A stretch of 64,000 bases of DNA from JASJAR01 sp039198225 (GCA_039198225.1 JBCCTQ010000011.1:37968-101967), one strand, 5' to 3'; positions 8,760-17,744 are shown, counted from the first letter of the stretch. A program made the numbers and translations. The notes: a model not told the origin generated them from the sequence alone.

Positions 8760-9905
8760 TCAGGCGCCGCGGGGGCGGTGGATATGGGCCGATTGGACGA
8801 GCCCGAAGGCTATCATCAGCACGAGCATCGCCGAACCACCGAAGCTAACCAGCGGCAAAGGCACGCCCACCACCGGCGCAAGCCCCATGACCATCGACAT
8901 ATTGACCGCGAAAAAGAGGAAGAAGGCCGCGGCAATTCCCAGGGTCAGGAGTGCACCGAACCGGTCGCGATTGCCGAAGGCCGAGACCACGCAGAAGAGG
9001 ATGATGAGGCCGTAAAGCGCCAAAAGAGACATGCCCCCGATAAAGCCGAACTCCTCGGCCAAGGAGGTGAAGATAAAGTCTGTGTGCTGCTCGGGGAGGA
9101 AATTCAGCCGCGACTGGGTACCTTGCATAAAGCCGCGCCCGGTCCAGCCACCCGAGCCGAGAGCGATCTTCGATTGGGTGATGTGATAGCCCGCGCCCAA
9201 AGGGTCGGAGGCGGGATCGAGAAACGTGTCAATCCGGCGAAACTGATAGTCTTGGATGAGCTGCCACTCGGTGCCGCGCGACGAGAAGACCGTGCTGACG
9301 AGCCCGATGGCGGAGGCCGCCACGGCTCCAAAATACCACCAGGACACCCCAGCGAGAAACATCACGATGCCGCCACCCACCAATAAAAGAAGGGCGGTGC
9401 CGAGATCGGGCTGCTTTAAAACAAGCATCGTCGGGATCAGGATCAACGCCACAGGGATCAGCACCCAGAGAGGACGCGAGACCTTGTTTAATGGCAACCA
9501 GTCGTAATAGGCGGCCAGAATCATAACGAGGGTGATTTTCGCCATTTCCGAGGGTTGAAGCCGCATGAACCCGAGGTCGATCCAACGCTGGGCTCCCATG
9601 CGGGTGTCGCCGTAAAACTCCACGACAACGAGGAGGGCTAGGGAGACGAGATAGGCTAGACCCGACATGTTGCGCCAGAACCAGATGGGCACCAGGGCCA
9701 CGACAAACATCGCCAATGTCCCCATCGCAAAGATCGTCATCTGGCGTTGGGCATTGCCTTGAAGCTGTCCGCCAGCCACCGAGTAGAGCATGAGAAATCC
9801 GATCGAGGCGACCGCCGTGATCAAAAGGACCAGTGCCCAATTGACATAAAGGATCTTCCGCGCCCCAGTCGGGATGCGTTTGACGGAATTCTCGAGATAG
9901 CTCAC
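8760..9905 (-). CDS. rodA: Rod shape-determining protein RodA (SEDS glycosyltransferase)
   Basis: 381 residues with about ten membrane segments. SEDS-family motifs are present: MRLQPSEMAKITLVM, QPDLGTALLL, and the periplasmic loop ending LNFLPEQHTDFIFTSLAEEF with the following GFIGGMSLL helix. RodA polymerises lipid II glycan strands with PBP2 in the elongasome. The start (9905) overlaps the mrdA stop by 4 bases. Full length and no broken motif. Confidence 0.96.
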   Translation of the reverse strand: MSYLENSVKRIPTGARKILYVNWALVLLITAVASIGFLMLYSVAGGQLQGNAQRQMTIFAMGTLAMFVVALVPIWFWRNMSGLAYLVSLALLVVVEFYGDTRMGAQRWIDLGFMRLQPSEMAKITLVMILAAYYDWLPLNKVSRPLWVLIPVALILIPTMLVLKQPDLGTALLLLVGGGIVMFLAGVSWWYFGAVAASAIGLVSTVFSSRGTEWQLIQDYQFRRIDTFLDPASDPLGAGYHITQSKIALGSGGWTGRGFMQGTQSRLNFLPEQHTDFIFTSLAEEFGFIGGMSLLALYGLIILFCVVSAFGNRDRFGALLTLGIAAAFFLFFAVNMSMVMGLAPVVGVPLPLVSFGGSAMLVLMIAFGLVQSAHIHRPRGA

Positions 9906-11845
9906 GCCCGGCTCCGGGAGGGCCCGGGTTTCGGTGGCGGCCGAAGATCAAGCTCTTCCTGCATCACCTTGATCCGCTCGCGCTGATCGGCCGGGTAGGC
10001 TTCGACGGGGGGCATCCCGTTGTGGAGCGCAAAAAGCAGTATGTCACGGGCAGGGGGCGCGGCGGCAGATGAACCTCCGCCACCGTGTTCGACAACCACC
10101 GAGACCGCGTATTTCGGCCGATCGAAGGGCGCATAGCAGACGAACAGCCCGTGGTCGCGTCGTTCCCAGGGGAGGTCTTCGTTCTTGAAGACCCCTTGGG
10201 CCCGTTCAGCGGCAGTAATGTTACGCACCTGGCTCGTGCCGGTTTTGCCCGCCATCTCCATCGTCTCGGTCACGATCCGCGAGCGTCGAGCGGTGCCCCT
10301 TGATGAGTTAGCCACGCGGTACATGCCGTTTTGGGTGGCGCGGAGGACGCTTCCGGGAACACCAACTGGCTCGGGTTCAGCGATCGTCGTTTCAACCCCG
10401 TCCACGGATTTGACGAGGCGGGGCATAACTTTGCGCCCGGTCGCGAGGCGCGCGGTCATTACCGCCAATTGGAGCGGTGAGGAGAGGACGTAGCCCTGGC
10501 CGATGGACGCGTTGAGCGTATCGCCTGGACGCCAGGTCTCGCCGCGCACCTGAGCCTTCCATTTCGTCGACGGCACGATCCCTTCAGCCACCGCCGACAT
10601 CGGGAGGTCAAACCGTTCACCGAGGCCAAACTCGCGACATGTCTCAGCGATGGCATCGATGCCAACGCGCTTTGCGGCTTCGTAGAAATAGACGTCGCAA
10701 GATTCGACGATGGCTTTGTCAAAATCGGTCCAGCCATGGCCGCCGCGTTTCCAGCAATGGAAGCGTCGCCGACCGAAATTCATGAAACCCGGGCACCATA
10801 CCGTTTCGTTCCGACCGATGGCCCCGGCTTGGAGCGCAGCGATTCCGGTCATCATTTTAAAGGTTGAGCCCGGCGGATACGTGCCCTGGACCGTTTTGTT
10901 CGCGAGGGGCCGGTAAATGTCTTCGGTGAGTACTCCATAGTCGTTGGTCGAGATGCCGCGGACGAATTTGTTGGGATCGAAGGCTGGCGCCGATGCCATC
11001 GCAAGAAGGTCGCCGCTCTCGCAATCGATCACAACGGCGGCAGCACTTTCGCCGGCAAGACGGGCCTGGGCAAAGTTCTGGAGGCGCCAATCGGTGGTCA
11101 GTTGAAGGTCAACGCCAGCGGTGCCGGGGTCGCGTCCCAGTTCGCGCATCACACGGCCGGCGGCGTTGATCTCGATCCGGCGCGTGCCGGCTTTACCGCG
11201 GAGCCTGTCTTCGAGTTTTGTCTCGACCCCGACTTTGCCGATCTGAAACTTTGGTATCTGGAGCAGAGGATCGGGGTCGTCGATTTTGGAGAGGTCGTAA
11301 TCCGAGACGGGGCCCACATAGCCGACGATATGGGCAAAATCTTCCGCCATGGGATAATGGCGTGACAGGCCGACTTCGGGGGTGATCCCGGGCAAAGCCG
11401 GGGCATTTGCCGCAACCCGCGCAAAATCCGACCAATCGAGCCGGTCGGCCAAGGTGACAGGCACGAAGGGGCTCCGCCGATCCATCTCGCGCAACGCCCG
11501 AGCGAGATCATTTTCGTCGAGGGGTATGAGCGACCTGAGGCGGCGGACGATCTCGTCCACGTCGCCGGCATCCTCGCGGACGATGACGATCCGGTAGTTT
11601 TGTGCGTTGTCCGCGATTGGAATGCCATTGCGGTCATAGATCACGCCGCGTGCCGGTGGCAAAAGTCGGATATTGACCCGGTTTTCTTCCGCCAAGAGCC
11701 GGTATTCGTCGGCCTCTTCGACCTGGATCTGGCGCATCCTAAGAGCGAGGCCGCCCATGAATACAAGTTGCACCCCGCCAAAGACCATGCCCCGCCGTGT
11801 GACCAGCCGGGCGCTCTCGTCGACCTCTTTGATGGTGCGTTTCAT
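9902..11845 (-). CDS. mrdA: Penicillin-binding protein 2 (peptidoglycan D,D-transpeptidase)
   Basis: 647 residues, ATG 11845. One N-terminal membrane helix (MVFGGVQLVFMGGLALRMRQ), a PBP dimerisation domain (VIYDRNGIPIADNAQNYRIV), then the transpeptidase domain. The catalytic SxxK lies in PPGSTFKMMTGIAAL, the second motif in VESCDVYFYEAAKR, and KTG in MAGKTGTSQVRN. It crosslinks lateral-wall peptidoglycan with RodA. Its start overlaps mreD's stop (ATGA) and its end overlaps the rodA start, showing tight coupling in the operon. Confidence 0.96.
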   Translation of the reverse strand: MKRTIKEVDESARLVTRRGMVFGGVQLVFMGGLALRMRQIQVEEADEYRLLAEENRVNIRLLPPARGVIYDRNGIPIADNAQNYRIVIVREDAGDVDEIVRRLRSLIPLDENDLARALREMDRRSPFVPVTLADRLDWSDFARVAANAPALPGITPEVGLSRHYPMAEDFAHIVGYVGPVSDYDLSKIDDPDPLLQIPKFQIGKVGVETKLEDRLRGKAGTRRIEINAAGRVMRELGRDPGTAGVDLQLTTDWRLQNFAQARLAGESAAAVVIDCESGDLLAMASAPAFDPNKFVRGISTNDYGVLTEDIYRPLANKTVQGTYPPGSTFKMMTGIAALQAGAIGRNETVWCPGFMNFGRRRFHCWKRGGHGWTDFDKAIVESCDVYFYEAAKRVGIDAIAETCREFGLGERFDLPMSAVAEGIVPSTKWKAQVRGETWRPGDTLNASIGQGYVLSSPLQLAVMTARLATGRKVMPRLVKSVDGVETTIAEPEPVGVPGSVLRATQNGMYRVANSSRGTARRSRIVTETMEMAGKTGTSQVRNITAAERAQGVFKNEDLPWERRDHGLFVCYAPFDRPKYAVSVVVEHGGGGSSAAAPPARDILLFALHNGMPPVEAYPADQRERIKVMQEELDLRPPPKPGPSRSRA

Positions 11846-12378
11846 GGCCGGGCTCCAAATTCACCTTCTCGTCCCGAGGCCCGGGCGACGCCAAAAATAT
11901 AGAGCGCGGCAAAAAGCGTGATGGGATAGGCGCCGATCGTGAGAATGAGACGGATCAGCGTGTGGCCGAGGGTGGGTTGCGGGACAAAGAAGACCGCCAG
12001 AAGGAGCGCGTTGGCGGCTACAATGGCCACGATGAGCGCAGCCCCTATGAGCCATTCAAGCACGAGCGGCAGGTCGCGCCATTGCCCTTCCCGGGCGCGG
12101 ATCACCTCAACCGCGATCACAGTGAGGGCCGCCATCAGCCCCGGAGGCCGCATCAAGAGAAAGTCCGCCAAAAGCATCGCAGCGGCCACCAAAAGGATCG
12201 GCAGATGGTCGGACCGGCGCATGGCCCAGGCAATGGTCAGCGCGAGGATGAGATCCGGACCGGGAAGGCGTCCTGCCGACGGGCCGAAAGGCAGCATGAG
12301 GATCAATACGATGAGCAAAACCGCACCGACATAGAGGCCTCGATAACCCCAGAGTTCAAACGCGCGCCCGCTACCCAT
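11842..12378 (-). CDS. mreD: Rod shape-determining protein MreD
   Basis: 178 residues from ATG 12378, which overlaps the mreC 3' end by 8 bases. Very hydrophobic with about five membrane segments (LYVGAVLLIVLILMLPFGPS; ALIVAIVAANALLLAVFFVP). MreD proteins are poorly conserved, so the call relies on size, hydropathy, the MLPFGPSAGRLPGPDLILAL motif and position between mreC and mrdA. It connects the MreC-PBP2-RodA complex in the inner membrane. Confidence 0.88.
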   Translation of the reverse strand: MGSGRAFELWGYRGLYVGAVLLIVLILMLPFGPSAGRLPGPDLILALTIAWAMRRSDHLPILLVAAAMLLADFLLMRPPGLMAALTVIAVEVIRAREGQWRDLPLVLEWLIGAALIVAIVAANALLLAVFFVPQPTLGHTLIRLILTIGAYPITLFAALYIFGVARASGREGEFGARP

Positions 12379-13276
12379 CGGTCGCCTCCGCGAGATCCGG
12401 CGCAAGATCCTCGGGCATAACCGGGCCCACGAGTTCACCCGGAGACATGATTGGCTCGGGCGGGGCCGAGCGGAGGACCCGGAGAAATTCGAGGCGCTCA
12501 TAATCGGCTGCCAGGCGCAAGCGTTGGCGCCCGTCGGGCCCGAGGGCCACTTGGCCAACGAGAAGACCTGCCGGGAACACATCGCCGTCCCCCGACGACA
12601 CTACCCGGTCGCCGGGGCGCACCGCTTCGGGCACTTCAACGAATTCAACGAGGGGGAGGCGGGTATTGTCACCGGTCAAAACCGCGTTCTGACCCGAAGG
12701 CTGGATCGTCACCGGAACACGGCTCTCGGGGTCGGTCAAAAGGAGCACGCGTGAGGAGTTTGCCCCCACGCCCGATATCCGGCCCACGAGGCCCAGCCCG
12801 TCGGTCGTGGCCCACCCGTCGATAATGCCGTCCCGCGCGCCGACGTTTAAAAGAACCGATTGGCGGAAGGTCGAGCCCGCATCGGCCAGGACGACGCCGG
12901 TGACATAGGTCAGTTTCGGATCGAGGCGGACCTTGTTGAGGTCGAGAAGTTTGGCGTTTTCCTGTTCGAGCTGAAGGGCAGCTTCGCGCCAGGCCCGCAT
13001 TTGCCTCAGCTCCCGGCGAAGTTCCTGGTTTTGGTCGTAAATTTGGGCATAGGAGCGCGCACTTTCTAACATGTCGGCGCCCTTTGAGATCGGCACCATG
13101 GCCCATTCCAGAGAGGGTACCACCGCGTCGACCAGAGCCGCTCGAAGCCGTTCGGCGCGGGGGCTGTCGATCCGCCAGAAGAGGAAAAGGCCAAAAAGGA
13201 CGAGCAGAACCAATCCGGTCAGCAAGCGCTTGACCGGGCCGGCATAGTTTTCACTTCCGCCGCGTCCGTTCGCCAA
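12371..13276 (-). CDS. mreC: Rod shape-determining protein MreC
   Basis: 301 residues, ATG 13276. N-terminal membrane anchor (RLLTGLVLLVLFGLFLFWRI), a predicted coiled coil at about residues 60-105 (DQNQELRRELRQMRAWREAA), and the periplasmic beta-rich domain (VTGVVLADAGSTFRQSVLLN; IDGWATTDGLGLVGRISGVG). MreC activates PBP2 by opening its pedestal domain. The gene starts 25 bp downstream of mreB and overlaps mreD. Confidence 0.94.
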   Translation of the reverse strand: MANGRGGSENYAGPVKRLLTGLVLLVLFGLFLFWRIDSPRAERLRAALVDAVVPSLEWAMVPISKGADMLESARSYAQIYDQNQELRRELRQMRAWREAALQLEQENAKLLDLNKVRLDPKLTYVTGVVLADAGSTFRQSVLLNVGARDGIIDGWATTDGLGLVGRISGVGANSSRVLLLTDPESRVPVTIQPSGQNAVLTGDNTRLPLVEFVEVPEAVRPGDRVVSSGDGDVFPAGLLVGQVALGPDGRQRLRLAADYERLEFLRVLRSAPPEPIMSPGELVGPVMPEDLAPDLAEATDG

Positions 13277-13301
13277 TCACCTCTCCTCGGCTAGTCCGGG
13301 G

Positions 13302-14336
13302 TCAGCTCTCGTAATCTATGACATGGCGTAGGATTTTTTCATATTCCAACGCTTTGCCAGTGCCCATTGCGACGCAATTGAGGCTCTCATCGGCCACAGA
13401 AATCGCGAGGCCGGTCTGTTCGCGCAGGGCCAGGTCCAACTCGCCCAAAAGCGCGCCGCCGCCGGTCAGCATCACACCTCGGTCGACGATGTCGGCCGCA
13501 AGATCAGGCGGAGTGGCTTCGAGGGCGGTCATCACCGCCTCACAGATCGCCTGTACGGGCTCGGCCAGTGCTTCGGCCACCTGGGCCTGGTTGATCTCGG
13601 TTTCCTTCGGGACACCGTTCAAAAGGTCGCGGCCGCGGATTTGGAGTGCGGTACCCCGCCCATCGTCGGGCATACGCGCCGTGCCGATGGTGGTTTTGAC
13701 CCGTTCCGCAGTCGATTCCCCGATCAAGAGGTTATGCTGGCGCCGGAGATAGGAGATGATTGCCTCATCCATCCTATCGCCTCCCACACGGACCGAGCGG
13801 GCGTAAACGATGTCGCCCAAGGAGAGCACGGCAACTTCCGTGGTCCCGCCGCCGATATCGACGACCATGTTGCCAGTGGGGTCAGTGATCGGCATCCCCG
13901 CGCCGATGGCTGCTGCAATCGGTTCAGGAATAAGCCCCGCCTTGCCTGCACCCGCCTTTTGCACCGAATCGCGGATCGCGCGTTTTTCGACCGGTGTGGC
14001 CCCGTGGGGTACGCAGACGATCACCTTCGGCTTGGAAAACGTCGTGCGCTTGTGCACTTTCCGGATGAAATGTTTGATCATTTCTTCGGCGACGTCGAAG
14101 TCGGCGATCACGCCCTCGCGCATCGGCCGGATCGCTTCGATGGATCCGGGCGTGCGCCCCAGCATCAGTTTGGCGTCTTCCCCAACGGCCAGAACCTGTT
14201 TTTTGCCCTCTTTGACGTGGTAGGCCACCACCGAGGGTTCATTGAGGATTACGCCGCGGCCTTTGACATAGACGAGCGTGTTCGCCGTGCCGAGGTCGAT
14301 CGCCATATCCGAAGAAAACAAACCGCCGAGGGCCAT
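13302..14336 (-). CDS. mreB: Rod shape-determining protein MreB (bacterial actin)
   Basis: 344 residues. ATG 14336 is preferred because MALGGLFSSDMAIDLGTANT is the usual MreB opening; upstream frame is low-complexity and unconserved. Phosphate-1 motif DLGTANTLVYVKG, connect-1 VCVPHGATPVEKRAIRDSV, phosphate-2 VVDIGGGTTEVAVLSLGDIV, and adenosine motif LTGGGALLGELD are all present. MreB filaments position the elongation machinery. It is the first gene of the mreBCD-mrdA-rodA cluster, so the promoter should lie in the roughly 290-bp gap upstream, where I could not pick a convincing -35/-10 pair. Confidence 0.97.
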   Translation of the reverse strand: MALGGLFSSDMAIDLGTANTLVYVKGRGVILNEPSVVAYHVKEGKKQVLAVGEDAKLMLGRTPGSIEAIRPMREGVIADFDVAEEMIKHFIRKVHKRTTFSKPKVIVCVPHGATPVEKRAIRDSVQKAGAGKAGLIPEPIAAAIGAGMPITDPTGNMVVDIGGGTTEVAVLSLGDIVYARSVRVGGDRMDEAIISYLRRQHNLLIGESTAERVKTTIGTARMPDDGRGTALQIRGRDLLNGVPKETEINQAQVAEALAEPVQAICEAVMTALEATPPDLAADIVDRGVMLTGGGALLGELDLALREQTGLAISVADESLNCVAMGTGKALEYEKILRHVIDYES

Positions 14337-14627
14337 TTTGCGCCTGCCTCTTGCCTCACTGGGCGGAGCAGCCCGTTTAGGCTTTTTCGCTCCCCGTGTC
14401 TCTATATGCTCAGCGCGCGGGGACGGGAAGGCCCCGTCCACCGTATCGAAATCCGTGACTGTCAATTTAGTTCCGCCTCATTGTCCACAGGTCCGCATCA
14501 AAGGCGAGCAGCCTTAATTCTCGGCTAACGGGATAATCCGGCGACAATATGGCGACTGTTTCCAGCGGCCTTGATTTGCGCGGTCTTGCGGTTCTGGATC
14601 AGGCGGTTCGGGGAACGATGCGTCGAC

Positions 14628-15212
14628 CTAGTGAGATCGCCGCCGCGCCCACGCCAAAAGGCCGAGGGCGCCAAGAAGAAGGGGCCATCCCGACGGCAAG
14701 GGCACGATCGTGGGGGCGCCGTCCGTTTTCCTAACAAGGCCGGAGGCGTCCCATTCGATGTCGGAGCCGTCGGGCCCGTCAAGCGACAGGGCCAGGAATT
14801 ATGAGCCTGCGCCCAACGGGTTGGAGTCGGATAAAAGCGATCCGCCGTCGTCAAAATCATAGATGGCGGACGCGATCTCGGCGAGGCCGTCGCCCGACAG
14901 GAGGAGTGCGCCGAACCGCCCGCTGAAGGGGCTGTTCACCAAGCTAGAGGCAAACGTTTGGTACATTTCGAAGCCCGTGGGGATCGAAAACCGAAAGACA
15001 TCGAAGAGGTCATCGTCGCAGTTCGCCGTTCCACCGCAGGTTTTTGACAGACGACCACTCACCGAGTTTTCGCTGTCGTCGAACACCCCGACATCGACCG
15101 AGGCCCCGCCCTGGAAGGGAAAATTGCCGAAGGATTGTTCGGTGACGACGACCGCGGACGCGGATGTTACAAAACACGCCGACATCGCCAAGGCTGCGAG
15201 AAAACTGCGCGT
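14628..15212 (-). pseudogene. Decayed VPLPA-CTERM/PEP-CTERM-type exported protein gene
   Basis: Read on the minus strand from 15212, the frame gives a signal peptide (RSFLAALAMSACFVTSASA) and a ~115-residue domain containing two cysteines (KTCGGTANCDDD). After a TAA at 14799-14801 the same frame continues into DGPDGSDIEWDASGLV and TIVPLPSGWPLLLGALGLLA with a WARRR end, a classic VPLPA-CTERM sorting tail, to TAG 14628. The natural start position reads ACG (15210-15212), six to eight bases after a GAGAG ribosome binding site, so an ATG-to-ACG change is likely. A TTG at 15191 would cut the signal peptide short. Two lesions, no frameshift. Confidence 0.7.
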
Positions 15213-15290
15213 TGGAAATCTCTCTAATAACCGGGCGGCACGCGCCCAGACGCCTGTGGATAGTCTAGGGGATATCCAAAACCTGGCTAG

Positions 15291-15310
15291 GGCGCCGCCG
15301 CAGCGGCGCC
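15291..15310. other. GC-rich hairpin 3' of leuA
   Basis: GGCGCCGC (15291-15298) and GCGGCGCC (15303-15310) form a perfect 8-bp stem around CGCA, 11 bases downstream of the leuA stop. There is no T tract on the minus-strand side, so it is a weak candidate terminator or mRNA end-stabilising stem. Confidence 0.3.
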
Positions 15311-15321
15311 AAAACCGGCAA

Positions 15322-16917
15322 TTATCCGGCGTCCTTATAGCTTACTTGCTTAACATCGACGTCCGGATCGGACTTCTCGCGCCGCACCAAAAGCCGGTTC
15401 AGCGCTTTGACGTAAGCCTTTGCCGACGCGACGACCGTGTCGGTATCCGCGGCATCCCCGGTCACGATCCGGCCGTCTTCTTCCATCCGGACACTGACCG
15501 TTGCCTGGGCGTCGGTTCCTTCGGTCACCGCGTGGACCTGATAGAGTTGGAGCCGCGCGCTATGGGGGAACAGCTGTTTGACAGCGTTGAACACTGCATC
15601 AACAGGGCCGTCGCCCTGGGCGGTGACCTGGTGGTCATCCTCGCCGACCCGCATCGTCAGATCCGCCGATTGGGGCGCTTCGGTGCCGCAGATCACCCGG
15701 AGGAATTTCACTTCGAGATGCTCTTCTGGGTCCTGGCCCGAATAGTCGCGCATCAAGGTGATGAGATCGTCTTCGAAGACCTCTTTTTTCCGATCGGCCA
15801 AAGTTTTGAAGCGGACGAAGACGTCGTTCAACTGGTTGTCGGCGAGTTCATAGCCGAGCTCTTTCAGTTTCGATCGGAGGGCGGCGCGGCCGGAATGCTT
15901 GCCCATGACGATGGATGTTTCCGACAGCCCGATATCCTCGGGCCGCATGATCTCGAACGTCTCGGCGTTCTTGAGCATCCCGTCTTGGTGGATGCCGCTT
16001 TCGTGGGCGAAGGCGTTCTTGCCGACGATGGCTTTGTTGAACTGGACTGCAAAGCCAGACACGGTCGCAACGCGCCGCGAGATATGCATGAGTTTCGTCG
16101 CATCGACGCCAGTGTGGAAAGGCATGATGTCGTGGCGGACTTTCATCGCCATGACCACTTCTTCCAGCGCCGTATTGCCGGCGCGTTCGCCTAACCCGTT
16201 GATCGTGCACTCGATTTGGCGCGCGCCTCCTTCGACGGCAGCCAAGGAGTTGGCCGTCGCCATGCCGAGGTCGTTGTGACAATGGGTGGCGAAAGTAACC
16301 TCGTCGGCCCCGGGCACCTCGGCGATGAGCATGCGTATGATTTCTGCGCTTTCGGCCGGAGCCGTGTAGCCCACCGTGTCGGGGATGTTGATCGTCGTCG
16401 CCCCGGCCTTGATGGCGATCTCGACGACGCGCTTGAGATAATCGCGCTCCGTGCGCGTGGCATCCATCGGCGACCATTGGACATTGTCGCAGAGATTGCG
16501 GGCATGGGTAACCGTGTCGTGGATCCTTTCCGCCATCTCGTCCTGGGTGAGATTGGGGATCGCCCTGTGGAGAGGCGAGGTGCCGATAAAGGTGTGGATC
16601 CGCGGGGCTTTCGCGTTTCGGATCGCCTCCCAGCACCGTTCAATGTCCTTGAAATTAGCCCGGGCCAGACCGCAAATCACCGAGGTTTGCGCTTGTTTGG
16701 CAATCTCGCTGACCGCTTCGAAATCGCCGTCCGATGCGATTGGGAACCCGGCTTCGATGATATCGACGCCCATCGCGTCGAGGAGCCCGGCGATTTCGAG
16801 CTTTTGTTTCAGCGTCATCGTCGCACCTGGCGATTGCTCGCCGTCGCGAAGCGTCGTGTCGAAGATCAGGACGTAGTTTTTGTCGGCCGCCTGGGGCACG
16901 GAACTGTCTTGGGTCAT
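15322..16917 (-). CDS. leuA: 2-isopropylmalate synthase
   Basis: 531 residues from ATG 16917. Condenses acetyl-CoA with 2-oxoisovalerate, the first committed step of leucine synthesis. The DRE-TIM signature DTTLRDGEQSPGATM is at residues 20-34, GSVxH-type metal ligands in FATHCHNDLGMATANSLAAV, and the second signature NGLGERAGNTALEEVVMAMK. The regulatory LeuA dimer domain with VDAVFNAVKQLF lies at the C-terminus, so leucine feedback inhibition is expected. Preceded by a leucine-rich leader ORF (16998-17057), pointing to attenuation as well. Confidence 0.97.
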   Translation of the reverse strand: MTQDSSVPQAADKNYVLIFDTTLRDGEQSPGATMTLKQKLEIAGLLDAMGVDIIEAGFPIASDGDFEAVSEIAKQAQTSVICGLARANFKDIERCWEAIRNAKAPRIHTFIGTSPLHRAIPNLTQDEMAERIHDTVTHARNLCDNVQWSPMDATRTERDYLKRVVEIAIKAGATTINIPDTVGYTAPAESAEIIRMLIAEVPGADEVTFATHCHNDLGMATANSLAAVEGGARQIECTINGLGERAGNTALEEVVMAMKVRHDIMPFHTGVDATKLMHISRRVATVSGFAVQFNKAIVGKNAFAHESGIHQDGMLKNAETFEIMRPEDIGLSETSIVMGKHSGRAALRSKLKELGYELADNQLNDVFVRFKTLADRKKEVFEDDLITLMRDYSGQDPEEHLEVKFLRVICGTEAPQSADLTMRVGEDDHQVTAQGDGPVDAVFNAVKQLFPHSARLQLYQVHAVTEGTDAQATVSVRMEEDGRIVTGDAADTDTVVASAKAYVKALNRLLVRREKSDPDVDVKQVSYKDAG

Positions 16918-16971
16918 GAGGTTGTTCTCTTAGCCTGGTTTTTTCTGGGTGTTTCCGGCGCTGTCTCTCCC

Positions 16972-17001
16972 CTGAGCGGTCGCGCCAAAAGGCACGCTCA
17001 G
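16972..17001 (-). promoter_or_regulatory. Candidate attenuator hairpin in the leuA leader
   Basis: On the minus strand an outer stem CTGAG/CTCAG (17001-16997 with 16976-16972) encloses an inner stem CGTGCC-TTTT-GGCGCG (16996-16981, one G-U pair), with a 4-base bulge. The stop codon of the leader peptide lies in the first arm, so a ribosome completing or stalling on the leucine codons would change whether the stem forms. No U-tract follows directly; the mechanism (termination versus sequestration of the leuA start) is unresolved. Confidence 0.45.
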
Positions 17002-17057
17002 AGGCGGCTAAGGAGAAGGAGGCCGAGAAGGCGCTCGGGAGACGGCAGAGCGGTCAT
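16998..17057 (-). CDS. leuL: leuA leader peptide (19 aa, eight leucines)
   Basis: The ORF ATG 17057 to TGA 16998 encodes MTALPSPERLLGLLLLSRL, 60 bp including the stop and about 80 bp upstream of leuA. Eight of 19 residues are leucine, mostly CTT/CTC codons and six of them packed within eight codons. This is the hallmark of a transcription-attenuation leader for leucine biosynthesis, known from leu operons of enterobacteria and described in alphaproteobacteria. A hairpin overlaps its stop. The symbol is by analogy; no search was run. Confidence 0.65.
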   Translation of the reverse strand: MTALPSPERLLGLLLLSRL

Positions 17058-17092
17058 GGGACAGAGCATACACCTTCACGCAGCGATGAACA

Positions 17093-17117
17093 GACCTCAA
17101 ACGTATGTCTTGAGGTC
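17093..17117. other. Inverted repeat at the end of the histidine phosphatase gene
   Basis: GACCTCAA (17093-17100) pairs perfectly with TTGAGGTC (17110-17117) around a 9-base loop, and includes the phosphatase stop codon. There is no T tract. It could be a weak 3' stem for that gene or a site acting on the leuA leader transcript that starts just downstream. Confidence 0.3.
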
Positions 17118-17744
17118 CTTCCGGTCGGGGTGGTCAAGATGGGGCACGGCGTTAAAGCCAGAAAGAAAGATCCCCGCTTCGAGGACGCGGAACCGGTGGA
17201 TCGAGGAATTGGAGATCGGCAGGAGGATCTGGGCCAAGCGGTGAATGTCGAGGCCTAGGGCGATGCGGAGCGCCATGGAAATGACCCCGCCAGAGGTCAC
17301 GCAAAGCACCCGGCGGCCGGGCTCGGCCGCTTCTTCAAGGACCGCTGACACCCGGCATTCGAAAGCGTCGAAGGGCTCAGTGCCGGCGATTTCTGCCTTT
17401 TCCCAAGCGGCAAGGGTTTGGGGGAGATGCGTCGCGTAGTCCTGCAAGCCTCGCGGCTGAGGGATGCCATGGTTGATCTCCATGTCCCGGGCCAGGGCGA
17501 AATAGTCGACCTCGTTCAGGCGAGGATCGGTGCGCTCAGGCTCCAATCCCAACCCCTTGGCGGTCTCGATATGGCGCCGCATCGTCCCCGACAGGACGAG
17601 ATCGAAACCCGGTTCGTGGGCACGCATCCACTCGCCGAGCCAGACGGCCTGAGATTTTCCCAAATCCGACAGCCGGTCATACTCCTCCTCGGTCATCGCG
17701 CCGGAATTGGCCTGGCCGTGGCGCACGAGGACAATTTCGCCCAT
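17097..17744 (-). CDS. Histidine phosphatase superfamily protein
   Basis: 215 residues. It opens MGEIVLVRHGQANSGAM, containing the catalytic RHG motif (residues 8-10). A second conserved arginine lies in SGTMRRHIETAKGLG, and the downstream histidine region is replaced by the VLCVTSGGVISMALRIALGL segment usual in phosphoglycerate-mutase-like phosphatases (here T-S-G rather than T-H-G). This missing second catalytic histidine is odd and could lower or change activity. The substrate is unknown. Upstream of the leuA leader on the same strand. Confidence 0.85.
   Translation of the reverse strand: MGEIVLVRHGQANSGAMTEEEYDRLSDLGKSQAVWLGEWMRAHEPGFDLVLSGTMRRHIETAKGLGLEPERTDPRLNEVDYFALARDMEINHGIPQPRGLQDYATHLPQTLAAWEKAEIAGTEPFDAFECRVSAVLEEAAEPGRRVLCVTSGGVISMALRIALGLDIHRLAQILLPISNSSIHRFRVLEAGIFLSGFNAVPHLDHPDRKDLKTYV

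Noticed and set aside
15291..15310. Hairpin after leuA as an intrinsic terminator
   Set aside because: A strong stem but no T tract on the leuA side, so it is listed only as a hairpin.
16216..17244. 342-codon plus-strand ORF across leuA and the leader
   Set aside because: It runs antisense to leuA and the leader peptide and has no ribosome binding site or domain.
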